From positions 1 through 35,088 of the forward strand of contig JAEUHE010000076.1 of the NCBI GenBank assembly GCA_016793885.1: 35,088 bases of DNA, given 5' to 3'. A program made the translations under genes and the position numbers. Each line of letters starts with the position of its first letter. Position 1 is the stretch's first letter. Positions 8,130 to 16,220 of the stretch are shown here, piece by piece. The stretch is from Verrucomicrobiales bacterium (GTDB lineage: Bacteria; Verrucomicrobiota; Verrucomicrobiia; Limisphaerales; UBA11320). Under the pieces are notes generated by a model. The model had not been told where the DNA came from and made no database searches. It saw only the letters and a program-made list of their open reading frames with translations.

Positions 8130-9335
8130 ATGGCACAATTTCAATACACTGCATTAACGGAGAGTGGTCAGAAAATCGCCGGACTGCTGGAAGCGGAATC
8201 CGAGGCGGCGGTGCTGAGGCAGTTGGGTGAGAAGAAGTTGTTTCCCGTGAGCGTGCGGGGAAAAGGGGTTTCTCGGGATCCTTCCATCAAGAAGAAGTAT
8301 CGGGTTAAATCTCGAGATTTGGGGGTTATGTATGGCCAGTTGGCCGATTTGTTGGGATCCGGCGTTCCGCTGCTTCGGTCGCTAGATTCCCTGATCAAAT
8401 CCACTGTCAGCCCCGGACTGAAAGGCCTGCTCAAAGAGGTTCGTGTCAGCGTGGCGGACGGCAAGTCCCTGACGGAGTCCTTGAAACAATTCCCGGAGGT
8501 TTTTCCGGTGTTGCACACCGCCATGGTTCAGGCGGGGGAACGAGCGTCCTTCATGGAGGAGGTGCTACGCAGCCTGAGTGGCTTTCTGGAACGTCTGGAT
8601 GAGCTGCAGAGCAAGGTCATGGGTGCTTTGATTTATCCCGCGCTGCTGGCCGCTCTGGGCATGGCCGTGATGATCGGCGCGCTGATTTTCTTTGTTCCCA
8701 AATTCGAGCCGTTGTTGGCCAACGCCAAGAAACCCCTTCCCACCGAGCTCCTGTTCGGCGCCAGCGTGTTGGTGCGGACCTATTGGTATTTCCTGCTGGT
8801 GGGGCTTGCCGGGGTGATCGCGTTGATCTGGACCAATCTTCGGAGCGAGAAAGCCCGACGTCGGATCGAGGAATGGCGCTTGAAGATTCCAGTGGTCGGT
8901 TCAGCTCTTCGTTTGGTGGCCATCACTCGGTTCTGTCGAATTCTTGGAACGATGCTCGCGAATGGAGTGCCTCTGCTACAAGCACTTAAGATCAGCAAGG
9001 ATGCAACCGGTTCCATGATTCTCGGGGAGCGGATTGCGCAGGCTGCGGAGTCCGTCCGCGATGGCAAGCGCTTATCCGAGCCGCTGGGGGAAGGTGGGTT
9101 TTTTCCGGAGCAGATCCTCGCCATGATCACCGTGGCGGAGGAATCCAATAAGCTGGAGAAAGTCCTCGTGCAGATTGCGGACACGGTCGAACGCCGTACG
9201 AACCGTCAGGTGGACCAGGCGGTTCGCCTTATCGAGCCGGTAATTCTTTGCCTAGTGGCGATGGGCATCGGTTTCCTGGCCCTTGGTTTGCTTCTCCCTA
9301 TCTTCACAATGGCCAGCCAACTCGGTTCCAAGTGA
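8130..9335 (+). CDS. gspF: Type II secretion inner-membrane platform protein GspF
   Basis: 401 residues, the normal length for GspF/PilC. It opens with the family start MAQFQYTALTESGQKI. It has two T2SSF cytoplasmic helical domains (about 70-195 and 270-390) and three hydrophobic segments: around 170-190 (ALLAALGMAVMIGALIFFVP), 213-232, and the C-terminal 370-392 (VILCLVAMGIGFLALGLLLP). It couples GspE ATP hydrolysis to pseudopilin extraction. Ten bases separate it from gspE, and 64 bases separate it from gspG. Confidence 0.95.
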   Translation: MAQFQYTALTESGQKIAGLLEAESEAAVLRQLGEKKLFPVSVRGKGVSRDPSIKKKYRVKSRDLGVMYGQLADLLGSGVPLLRSLDSLIKSTVSPGLKGLLKEVRVSVADGKSLTESLKQFPEVFPVLHTAMVQAGERASFMEEVLRSLSGFLERLDELQSKVMGALIYPALLAALGMAVMIGALIFFVPKFEPLLANAKKPLPTELLFGASVLVRTYWYFLLVGLAGVIALIWTNLRSEKARRRIEEWRLKIPVVGSALRLVAITRFCRILGTMLANGVPLLQALKISKDATGSMILGERIAQAAESVRDGKRLSEPLGEGGFFPEQILAMITVAEESNKLEKVLVQIADTVERRTNRQVDQAVRLIEPVILCLVAMGIGFLALGLLLPIFTMASQLGSK

Positions 9336-9399
9336 GAATGGACTTGAATGTTCGGGGCTGGATGGACGTCGACATACTCTTGCAACAACCAGTTAAGTT

Positions 9400-9930
9400 A
9401 TGAGATTGAAACAAGTTCTGCTGAATTCGAAACATCGAACCAACCGCTCCGGCTTCACCCTGATCGAGATTCTTTTGGTCATTGTGATCATTCTGTTGTT
9501 GGCCGGCGCCCTAGTCGTCTTTGTCCTCCCCCAGCAAGAAGGAGCGGAAAAAAACACCACCCGCCTGCTCTTGAGCGGTGTCGGCACTGCGCTCGACACC
9601 TATCGCCTGAACATTGGCCATTACCCCAATGAGCAGGAAGGCGGTCTGGACGCCTTGCTCAAGAAGCCCAACTACGAGAACGAGCGGATGGGCGAGAAGT
9701 GGCAGGGGCCTTATCTCAAGCCCGGCACCCGGCTGGATGACCCGTGGGGCAACAAGCTTCGTTACGAGGTGGTGGATCGTGCCAATGGGGAGGAACAGAA
9801 GGGCGGACTGCCCTACCGTCTTTCTTCGGTGGGTCCGGATGGCCAACCTGATACGGATGACGACATCAAACTCGCGTCGGGTGAGGGTGACAAAGATGAT
9901 CTGTCCTCCGGCTCCTCCTCCACCAAATAG
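9400..9930 (+). CDS. gspG: Major pseudopilin GspG
   Basis: 176 residues. The class III signal is cut between G18 and F19 (SG|FTLIEILLVIV), with the conserved glutamate at +5 (E23). The C-terminal globular domain carries family hallmarks: the Y-P-N-E-Q-E-G-G-L-D-A-L block, WQGPYL, DPWGN, and an acidic SVGPDGQPDTDDDIK segment matching the calcium-binding loop of GspG. It ends in an acidic/serine-rich tail of about 20 residues. It should form the shaft of the pseudopilus. Processing requires a prepilin peptidase (GspO/PilD), which is not encoded in this window. Confidence 0.96.
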   Translation: MRLKQVLLNSKHRTNRSGFTLIEILLVIVIILLLAGALVVFVLPQQEGAEKNTTRLLLSGVGTALDTYRLNIGHYPNEQEGGLDALLKKPNYENERMGEKWQGPYLKPGTRLDDPWGNKLRYEVVDRANGEEQKGGLPYRLSSVGPDGQPDTDDDIKLASGEGDKDDLSSGSSSTK

Positions 9931-9939
9931 GTTTTTCCT

Positions 9940-10692
9940 ATGGAACCGTGGGTGGTCCGAGGCTCTTCGCAAAGCAGCCGGGGATTCACCTTGGTGGAGC
10001 TGCTGTTGGTATTGGTGCTGATGTTCCTGTTGTTGGGTGCGGTCATCTTCAGTTTTTCGACAGCGCAGACCAATGCCCAGCTGACCGAAGGAGCCAGCCA
10101 GTTCGAGGCCTTGCTTCACTTTGCCAGGGCTCAGGCGGCCTTCGCCGGCAAGCGCGTTGAACTTCGGCTGGTCGCTCCGGTTTCGGCAGAAGGGGCTCCC
10201 GAGTCTCCGGCGGGGCTTCCGGTTCGACGGCTCGAGGTTCGGTGGGAACCGGATCCGGTCCAGCAGCCGGGCGTCTTCCACTCGATGGTCGAAGCCAAAA
10301 CGTTCCTCGTTCCGATGCAAGACCTGGTCGAGATCACTGAGATTCGTCCGCTCTCTGGCTCGCTCCCCGAGGCGGAGGGAGGTGAGGGGACGAGCTTGGT
10401 GTCGACGAATGGTCCTGGGCGGCTGGGCGAGGGTGGTGAAGAATCCGACTCAGAATCGGACTCGCTCACCGTCACGCTGTTTCCGGATGGATCCAGCGAT
10501 TCAGGAGAATTTGGGTTGCGAGTGCCTTTTTCTGAGGATGGTCGCATGATCTGGATCAGTCTGGACGGCATCACCGGAGCGATCCGTCGTCGGATGGAGA
10601 TTCCGGAAGATGTCAACCGTGATGGAGATCGCGATGCGGAAAAAGAAACGTCGCCGCGGCCTGAAGGGGTTGCTAAGGCAGCTAAGAAATGA
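9940..10692 (+). CDS. gspH: Minor pseudopilin, GspH-like
   Basis: 250 residues, long for GspH (usually about 150-190). The class III signal is G15|F16 with E20 at +5 (RG|FTLVELLLVLVLMFLL). After the helix, a QLTEGASQFEALLHFARAQAAFAGKRVELRL block follows the GspH/FimT pattern. An acidic, low-complexity loop (about residues 140-175, rich in E, G and S) lies before a C-terminal LRVPFSEDGRMIWISLDGITGAIRRR segment that fits the GspH core. The assignment rests on gene order (G-H-I-J-K) as well as sequence. It overlaps the next gene by 4 bases. Confidence 0.85.
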   Translation: MEPWVVRGSSQSSRGFTLVELLLVLVLMFLLLGAVIFSFSTAQTNAQLTEGASQFEALLHFARAQAAFAGKRVELRLVAPVSAEGAPESPAGLPVRRLEVRWEPDPVQQPGVFHSMVEAKTFLVPMQDLVEITEIRPLSGSLPEAEGGEGTSLVSTNGPGRLGEGGEESDSESDSLTVTLFPDGSSDSGEFGLRVPFSEDGRMIWISLDGITGAIRRRMEIPEDVNRDGDRDAEKETSPRPEGVAKAAKK

Positions 10693-11174
10693 GTCGTCGA
10701 AATTTCAGCATCCTTGCTCAAACGCGCATCGGTGGTTCTAGGTCATTCAGGCCTGGCCCCGAGCGTGGAGCCGTGCTGCTGGAAGTCGTCCTGGCTCTGG
10801 TGCTTTTTGTTGCTGCCGCCACCGTGCTTTCGGTGGCCATGAGTTCTTCCATGGAAGCGCTCGAACGTCAGAAGCGCCAGCTCCAGGCTGCCAACTTATC
10901 GATCTCGGTCTTCTCCGAACTTCAATTGGGAATTCGTTCCCTGGCCGCCGTCGGCCCAGAGCCTTTCAGGGCGCCTTTCGCGGGTTGGACCTGGCAAATC
11001 GCGTCCAGCCCCACCGAGGATGAGCTGGGCCAGGGGAACGGACTGACCCGCGTCGAGGTCGTGGTTCAGCATCTCGACTCGGCCACCACGTTCCGTTCCT
11101 GTCAGATTCTGGGCGCGGTTCATGCGCCGGCTGCGGCCCCGAACACGGCGCTGCCCGCGGGGGGTAGCCTATGA
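10689..11174 (+). CDS. gspI: Minor pseudopilin, GspI-like
   Basis: 161 residues. The start ATG overlaps the gspH stop (ATGA). The prepilin signal is non-standard: a long 27-residue leader ends in RG|AVLLEVVLALVLF, with A instead of F at +1 but the +5 glutamate (E32) kept. The VLLEVVLALVLF segment matches GspI better than GspG/H. A short globular domain of about 110 residues follows. GspI initiates the tip complex with GspJ and GspK in studied systems. Sequence alone is weak; the order between H and J supports the call. Confidence 0.82.
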   Translation: MSRRNFSILAQTRIGGSRSFRPGPERGAVLLEVVLALVLFVAAATVLSVAMSSSMEALERQKRQLQAANLSISVFSELQLGIRSLAAVGPEPFRAPFAGWTWQIASSPTEDELGQGNGLTRVEVVVQHLDSATTFRSCQILGAVHAPAAAPNTALPAGGSL

Positions 11175-12004
11175 ACCATCGGCGCCGATCATCCGCCGGT
11201 TTCACGTTGGTGGAGATGGTTCTGGCCATCGGCATCGCGGTAGGAATCTTGATGGTGGCCCTCTATTTTTATCAGCAATCCTCGCGCCTCCGGGCGCATA
11301 TTCTCGAGGAATCGGAACGATTGTCGGCCGCTCGCCTGCTGCTCGACCGGCTCACCACTGATCTTCGGTCCGCCTTGGCGCAACCGGTGGAGGCTTTTCA
11401 GGGCGATGCCACTTCGCTGCGGTTCGTTAAAGCGGGCCTGAGCGGACGATCCAGCCGTGCGGGTGTGAGCGACCTGCAGTTGGTGACCTACATCACCACG
11501 GTGGCGCGGGAAGGAACGAATGTGGTAGTGACCGGGGTTTCCCGGACGGAGGAGCCCCTGTCGGTTCGCAGCAGGTCTGCGGTGACGAACGTGACTGCTG
11601 CGAGTTCGGCCCCGATGGTCGCGTCCACGGTTTTCAATTCGCCGGACACTTCCAATTCCATCAGCCAAACCCCGGGCCCGGCACCCCTCACTGACCTGGT
11701 GCGTTATCTGAATTTCTCCTACTGGGACGGCACGGGGTGGGTGGCCCAATGGTCCTCACGAGAGCTGCCGCTCGGAGTGACGGTTACCTTGGCGTTTGAT
11801 GCGGTTCCGGAAGGGCTGGAGGCTGAGGATACGGACGCCGAGATTTTTCGTCGGGTGATCGATTTGTCGGCGCAAGGTTCCAATCGGCTGACGCGTCCCG
11901 CCTCCCATGCCGGCCTTCGAAACTCCCCGGGCCGCTCGGAATCCAGGCCCGGTTCAGAGGCGGTGCTGGTTCGTCCTTCGGACGGGGGAGGGGAGGGCTC
12001 GTGA
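11171..12004 (+). CDS. gspJ: Minor pseudopilin, GspJ-like
   Basis: 277 residues. It overlaps gspI by 4 bases (ATGA). A short 10-residue leader ends in AG|FTLVEMVLAIGIAVGIL, with +5 glutamate at E15. The following ILEESERLSAARLLLDRLTTDLRSA block is characteristic of GspJ. The rest is a beta-rich domain with a Ser/Thr-rich insertion at about 125-165. The C-terminal ~35 residues are Ser/Arg/Gly-rich and probably disordered. It should form the pseudopilus tip with GspI and GspK. Confidence 0.86.
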   Translation: MNHRRRSSAGFTLVEMVLAIGIAVGILMVALYFYQQSSRLRAHILEESERLSAARLLLDRLTTDLRSALAQPVEAFQGDATSLRFVKAGLSGRSSRAGVSDLQLVTYITTVAREGTNVVVTGVSRTEEPLSVRSRSAVTNVTAASSAPMVASTVFNSPDTSNSISQTPGPAPLTDLVRYLNFSYWDGTGWVAQWSSRELPLGVTVTLAFDAVPEGLEAEDTDAEIFRRVIDLSAQGSNRLTRPASHAGLRNSPGRSESRPGSEAVLVRPSDGGGEGS

Positions 12005-13437
12005 GGCTGAAGCGCATGCGAGGATCCCATCCAGTGTCGGTCGGTGCGGCGGCCACCTGGCGGCGCGGTCGCGGTCGTGGGGGCTTCGTTCTGTTGGCGG
12101 TGCTGGTGGTGATCATGATGGCTTCGATGGTGGCCATGAGCCTGATGTTCCGCATGCGCGCCGAGGACACCGCCTCCTCGGTGACTCTGACCTCCGAGCA
12201 GGCGTTCAACGCGGCCATCAGCGGCGTGCACGAGGCGATGAAGATGGTAGCGCGCAGCGGGGCGGGGCTCACCGACTGGCAGGACAATCCTCGCGCCTTC
12301 CGGGACCGATTCGTGTTCGATGATGGGGTGGAGCGTTGGTATTTCACCTTGTGGTCGCCGCCGGCTGACGACTCGTTGCAGGAGGTTCGTTACGGGTTGA
12401 CCGACGAAGCCGCCAAGCTGAACGTGAACCAGGCTCACACGGCCGAGCTTTCGAAGTTCGGCCGGTTGGATCCGACGCTGATTCAACCGTTGCGGGATTT
12501 CATCGATGCCGACTCGAGTCAACGGGAAGCTGGCACGGAAGAGAGTCCGGTGCTGCACGACCGAGGCTCGGCCTACCAGGTCCGGAATGGGGCGTTGAAC
12601 ACTCTCGACGAATTGCTTCTGGTTCGCGGCTTTACCCCCCGGTCCCTGTACGGAGAGGATCTCAATCTGAACTGCCGTCTGGATTCGAACGAAGATGACG
12701 GGGATCAGCGGGCTCCGGCGGACAATGGGGATGGCCGCTTGGATCTCGGTTTGCGGCCTTATCTCACGGTCTCCTCCTATGAGCCCAACCGGGATTCGCA
12801 GGGACAGCCCCGCACTAATCTCAACGATCCGCGTTCCCCGCTCCCTGCCGTGGAGGTGAATGAGGCGTTCACCAATTTCGTGGCCGCGCTTCGTGCCCAG
12901 AAACTGCGAGTGAACCATCCGGCGGAGCTGCTCGAGAGTTCATTGAAGATGAAGGACCGGCTGGGGCGCGACGTGGAGATTCCTTCCGGCATCGGAAAGA
13001 AGGAGCTGCCGGTTCTGCTCGAGCACTTCACCGCCACCGCCGAGGACGAGTTACCGGGCTTGATCAACGTGAACACAGCCTCGATCGGTGTGCTGGCCAC
13101 GGTGCCGGGGATCGATGAACCGTTGGCGGAAGCGATCGTGTCGGCGCGCAAAAGCGTCAGCCCTGAGCGGCGCAATACGATTGCCTGGCTTTTCGAAAAT
13201 GACGTCATGGACGCTGCTCGATTTCGATTGATCGCTCCGCGGCTGACGGCGCGCAGCTTTCAGTTCCGCTTCCAGGTGGTGGGCTTTGGCCTCCCCTCGG
13301 GACGCTATCGGGTTCTTGACGTGATGATTGATTCTGCCGGGGCTGAGCCGTCCATCAGTTATCTGCGGGATATCACCCGTCTGGGGCTGCCCTTCAGTCT
13401 TGAAAACAATCTATCCCAGGAGGCGAGCGGTGGCTGA
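12001..13437 (+). CDS. gspK: Minor pseudopilin GspK (pseudopilus tip)
   Basis: 478 residues, starting at a GTG that overlaps the gspJ stop (GTGA). An arginine-rich 28-residue leader is followed by G28|FVLLAVLVVIMMASMVAMSL. Position +5 is alanine instead of glutamate, as is usual for GspK, whose lack of Glu5 is linked to its tip position. Residues ~130-200 hold the DEAAKLNVN-type segment of T2SSK. A D/N-rich stretch (DLNLNCRLDSNEDDGD) could bind calcium. Residues ~353-400 (LINVNTASIGVLATVPGIDEPLAEAIV) match the helix-hairpin-helix-like T2SSK domain. Longer than the ~330 residues of enteric GspK. Confidence 0.92.
   Translation: MRLKRMRGSHPVSVGAAATWRRGRGRGGFVLLAVLVVIMMASMVAMSLMFRMRAEDTASSVTLTSEQAFNAAISGVHEAMKMVARSGAGLTDWQDNPRAFRDRFVFDDGVERWYFTLWSPPADDSLQEVRYGLTDEAAKLNVNQAHTAELSKFGRLDPTLIQPLRDFIDADSSQREAGTEESPVLHDRGSAYQVRNGALNTLDELLLVRGFTPRSLYGEDLNLNCRLDSNEDDGDQRAPADNGDGRLDLGLRPYLTVSSYEPNRDSQGQPRTNLNDPRSPLPAVEVNEAFTNFVAALRAQKLRVNHPAELLESSLKMKDRLGRDVEIPSGIGKKELPVLLEHFTATAEDELPGLINVNTASIGVLATVPGIDEPLAEAIVSARKSVSPERRNTIAWLFENDVMDAARFRLIAPRLTARSFQFRFQVVGFGLPSGRYRVLDVMIDSAGAEPSISYLRDITRLGLPFSLENNLSQEASGG
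13418..13423 (+). promoter_or_regulatory. Strong ribosome binding site fixing the gspL start
   Basis: AGGAGG lies 6 bases before the GTG at 13430. It decides the start of the GspL-like gene: the same frame stays open upstream to 13328, but that part overlaps gspK and has no such site. Confidence 0.75.
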
Positions 13438-15202
13438 GTCCCCTACAGGTCCCACGAGTTTCCTTCGGCGCCAGCTTCAATCCGCCGGGCTCACCAAGCG
13501 ACGCCAGCGGACCCCGAGCCTGGTCACCGCGATCGACATCGATGGCCAAACTCTTCGCGTGGCCCAGAGCATTCCACGCGGCCAGGATGGAGACATAACC
13601 TTTGTGTCGTCCACCTCGCTCGAGTTTGCCGTCGACGCCGACCGCACGGACCCCTTGGTGATGGGGGCTGCGGTGGCGAAGGCGCTGGCTAAGTTGAAGA
13701 TCAAGCCGAATGGCGTCGTGATGGGGGTGCCTCGGGCTCAGGTCGTTCTCCGCACGCTGACCTTGCCGGCCGTTCCCGACTTGCGGGAGATGGCATCCAT
13801 CGTGCATCTCCAGCTGGCGCGCGACCTGCCGTTTCGAATCGAAGAGGCCGTGCTGGATTTCAAGGTCGGCCGCAAGAACACCCCAGGTGCGCGGGCGGAC
13901 AGCCTGCTCAACGGCGGGGTGAGCGTTCCCGACGCCAAGGCCGAAGGTGCCGCCCAGGAGCGGATTGAGGTGCTGGTAGCCGCGTTAAAACAGGACGTGG
14001 TGGGGTATTACCAGCAGGTTGCGGACACGGCCGGCCTGCGGTTGATCGCCCTGGGACTGCTGCCGTACGCCAACGCCCGCTGCGTCGAAGCCTGTCATGT
14101 GGCGGATGGCCAGCAGGCCTTCGCCCTGGTGTCGCTTCGTCCGGATGAGGTAAATATCGATGTCATCGCGGACCAGTCGCTGTTGTTCAGCCGTGGCGCG
14201 CTGATCAAAGCGGCCGTCGAGCCGGTGACGGATCCCGCAGCTCCCGCTTCGTCCAAGTCCGAGGGAATTTCCGACGGAGAGAGCGCCGCTGCGGGAACCG
14301 CGGCCGATTCTGTTAAGCAGGCTGGCTTTACCGACGCGGTGACGATCGAGGTGGTGCGGACCCTCCACAGTTATAGCGGCATCGAAACTCTGAATCCGGT
14401 CACCAAGATCGTGGTCGCGGGCGCCACCGGGTTCGAGCCCGCCGTGGTCGAGTTGCTCTCAAAGCGGCTGAACCGCCCGGCCGCCCTGCTCGATCCTGCC
14501 ACCGCGCTCTCCCTGCCGGCGGAGGCCTGCCAGCAGGCGTCAGGTGCGATCGCGGCGATCGGGCTGACCTTGGGCCTGGGTGATTCGCGCGGGCTGCCGT
14601 TCGATTTTCTCAACCCGAAACGTCCCGCGGTTCAGCGCGACATGGGGCGCATCCGAATTCTGGCCGGCACCGCCGCCGTCGCCGCCGTTCTCGTGTTTAC
14701 AGCGGCCGTGCGCTCCTATCTCATCAATCAGCGCACCCAAACCAACCGCAACGTGGCCATGGAGCTGGCCGAGGCGGAGAAACATCGGCCGATCTACCGC
14801 AAGATGATTCAGCAGGCAGCGGCCATCGAGGATTGGGCGAAGGGAGCCCCCAATTGGCTGGATCACTACGCTTACCTCAGCGCGGTCCTGCCTCCCAGCG
14901 ATGAGGTGTACATCACCTCCCTCGCGGTCAGCGCGCAAGGCGTCCTCCGCCTCTCGGTGCAAGCGCAAAGCGGCGAGATTCTGGCCAAGCTGGACAAGCA
15001 GCTGCGGGCCGCCGGCTATGATGTGAAGCCCATCGCCATCACGCCGGGCGCCGATCGCTATGGATATGAGTTTCGATCCAACGTCGAGCTGATCGTCCCT
15101 GAGAAGCTCAAGATTGATCTTACGAAAGTGAAGGCGCCGAAGCGGCCGGCCGACGACGGATCGCTCGATCCCAAGCTCCACCGGGGAGGGACCAAGGGAT
15201 GA
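13430..15202 (+). CDS. gspL: GspL-like protein (fused PilM-type actin fold and PilN-type domain)
   Basis: 590 residues from the GTG at 13430, which has a perfect AGGAGG. Residues ~30-400 form a PilM/GspL cytoplasmic actin-like domain: AIDIDGQTLRVAQ is the first phosphate-loop strand, and VVMGVPRAQVVLRTLTLP and LQLARDLPF follow the PilM pattern. A Ser/Ala/Glu-rich insertion sits at about 270-300. One transmembrane helix follows near 410-430 (ILAGTAAVAAVLVFTAAV). Residues 430-590 form a PilN-like periplasmic part with a helical stalk and a ferredoxin-like domain (YITSLAVSAQGVLRLSVQ). The PilM-PilN fusion is the known architecture of GspL, which recruits GspE to the membrane. It overlaps gspK by 8 bases and gspM by 4. 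Confidence 0.9.
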   Translation: MAESPTGPTSFLRRQLQSAGLTKRRQRTPSLVTAIDIDGQTLRVAQSIPRGQDGDITFVSSTSLEFAVDADRTDPLVMGAAVAKALAKLKIKPNGVVMGVPRAQVVLRTLTLPAVPDLREMASIVHLQLARDLPFRIEEAVLDFKVGRKNTPGARADSLLNGGVSVPDAKAEGAAQERIEVLVAALKQDVVGYYQQVADTAGLRLIALGLLPYANARCVEACHVADGQQAFALVSLRPDEVNIDVIADQSLLFSRGALIKAAVEPVTDPAAPASSKSEGISDGESAAAGTAADSVKQAGFTDAVTIEVVRTLHSYSGIETLNPVTKIVVAGATGFEPAVVELLSKRLNRPAALLDPATALSLPAEACQQASGAIAAIGLTLGLGDSRGLPFDFLNPKRPAVQRDMGRIRILAGTAAVAAVLVFTAAVRSYLINQRTQTNRNVAMELAEAEKHRPIYRKMIQQAAAIEDWAKGAPNWLDHYAYLSAVLPPSDEVYITSLAVSAQGVLRLSVQAQSGEILAKLDKQLRAAGYDVKPIAITPGADRYGYEFRSNVELIVPEKLKIDLTKVKAPKRPADDGSLDPKLHRGGTKG

Positions 15203-16209
15203 ATGCGCGCGAGAAAGTATTGGCGGGCGTCGTCGGGGGCCTCGTTGGGGTTTTTGTGGCGGGGTATGCCCTGTACGCGTTGATCAACAAGCCGCTCAAG
15301 GAAATCGACAAGCGCACGGCCGTCCTCCGCGAGAAGCTGGAGAAGGTCAAGGCCGAGAAACGCGGGTATTTTATGGCCGAGGATCAGGTCAAGGCGATGA
15401 CCCTGCGAACCTTCGCCGATACGATCGATCAGGCCAGCGCGAAGTCCGGTGAGATGCTGACTCGGACGATCCTCTCCAGTGGTCTGCAGGAAATGGAGTT
15501 CACTCGGCTGCCGCTCGGGCCTCGCAGGCTAAAAGGGGCCAATGAGATTGGGTGGAGCGTTCAGGGAGAAGGGCCGTTGGCCAGCGTGGTTAACCTGGTG
15601 TTCCAGCTTCAGGAGTCTCCCTGGCTGCATCGGATCGAGAGCCTCACCGTCACGGCGGGGGACGTTCCGGGTGCGGTTCGCATCCGTTTCCGCTATCTGA
15701 CCTTGGTGATGGACCCGGCTCCCGAGGTCCAACGCACCGAGCTTGCCGTCGCCCGTTCCATCGATTCGAATGAGCGCCGTCTCTTGGACTCCCTGGTGGA
15801 TAGGGATATCCTGCGGCCGTATATCAAGCGTCCTCCTCCGCCGGCGCCGCCTCCTGCTTCGGGCGGCTCTCCCAGCGCCTCCCCCGGCGGACCGGCCGCC
15901 CCCCCAGGACCTGAGTCTTTCCGGATCGTGTCTCTGTCCGAGTGGCAGGGCCAACCCGAAATTCATGTTCGGGACATGGTCAATCAAAAGACCGCGCGGT
16001 ATAAGCCCGGGGATTCCCTGGCCGGCGGTACCGTCGTGATGGTGGACTATCGGCCGCTGCCCATGCCGGGCAATTCCGGGCTTCAGTCCTTTAGTCGGGT
16101 TCTGTTAAAGATCGGTACGGAATTTTGGGCCATCGAACGGGGGAAGACCCTGGCCGACAAGCGCAGGCTTGTCCCCAGCGAGTTTCCCGCGGAATTGGCC
16201 ACTAAGTGA
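15199..16209 (+). CDS. gspM: GspM/PilO-like protein with an added C-terminal HR-like (GspC/PilP) domain
   Basis: 336 residues, about twice a normal GspM. Residues 7-28 form a transmembrane helix (VLAGVVGGLVGVFVAGYALYAL). Residues 33-56 are a coiled coil and ~60-180 a PilO-like ferredoxin fold. A Pro/Gly/Ser-rich linker spans about 209-236. Residues 237-320 (FRIVSLSEWQGQPEIHVRDM, then RYKPGDSLAGGTVVMVDYRPLP and SRVLLKIGTEFWAIERG) look like a small beta domain of the GspC HR/PilP kind. In characterised systems HR links the inner-membrane platform to the N0 domain of the secretin. Because no gspC gene is present, this fusion probably does that job. The fold assignment is inference. It overlaps gspL (ATGA) and is 11 bases from gspD. 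Confidence 0.82.
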   Translation: MNAREKVLAGVVGGLVGVFVAGYALYALINKPLKEIDKRTAVLREKLEKVKAEKRGYFMAEDQVKAMTLRTFADTIDQASAKSGEMLTRTILSSGLQEMEFTRLPLGPRRLKGANEIGWSVQGEGPLASVVNLVFQLQESPWLHRIESLTVTAGDVPGAVRIRFRYLTLVMDPAPEVQRTELAVARSIDSNERRLLDSLVDRDILRPYIKRPPPPAPPPASGGSPSASPGGPAAPPGPESFRIVSLSEWQGQPEIHVRDMVNQKTARYKPGDSLAGGTVVMVDYRPLPMPGNSGLQSFSRVLLKIGTEFWAIERGKTLADKRRLVPSEFPAELATK

Positions 16210-16220
16210 TTTAAGCTGCT

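Noticed and set aside
13328..13429. 34-residue N-terminal extension of the GspL-like protein
   Set aside because: It overlaps gspK, while a perfect AGGAGG with 6-base spacing supports the GTG at 13430.
6449..16209. Type IV pilus operon instead of T2SS
   Set aside because: GspG-type calcium loop, a GspK with HhH-like domain lacking Glu5, the H-I-J-K order and a PilM-PilN fused GspL fit T2SS; no pilT or pilin-like major subunit is present.
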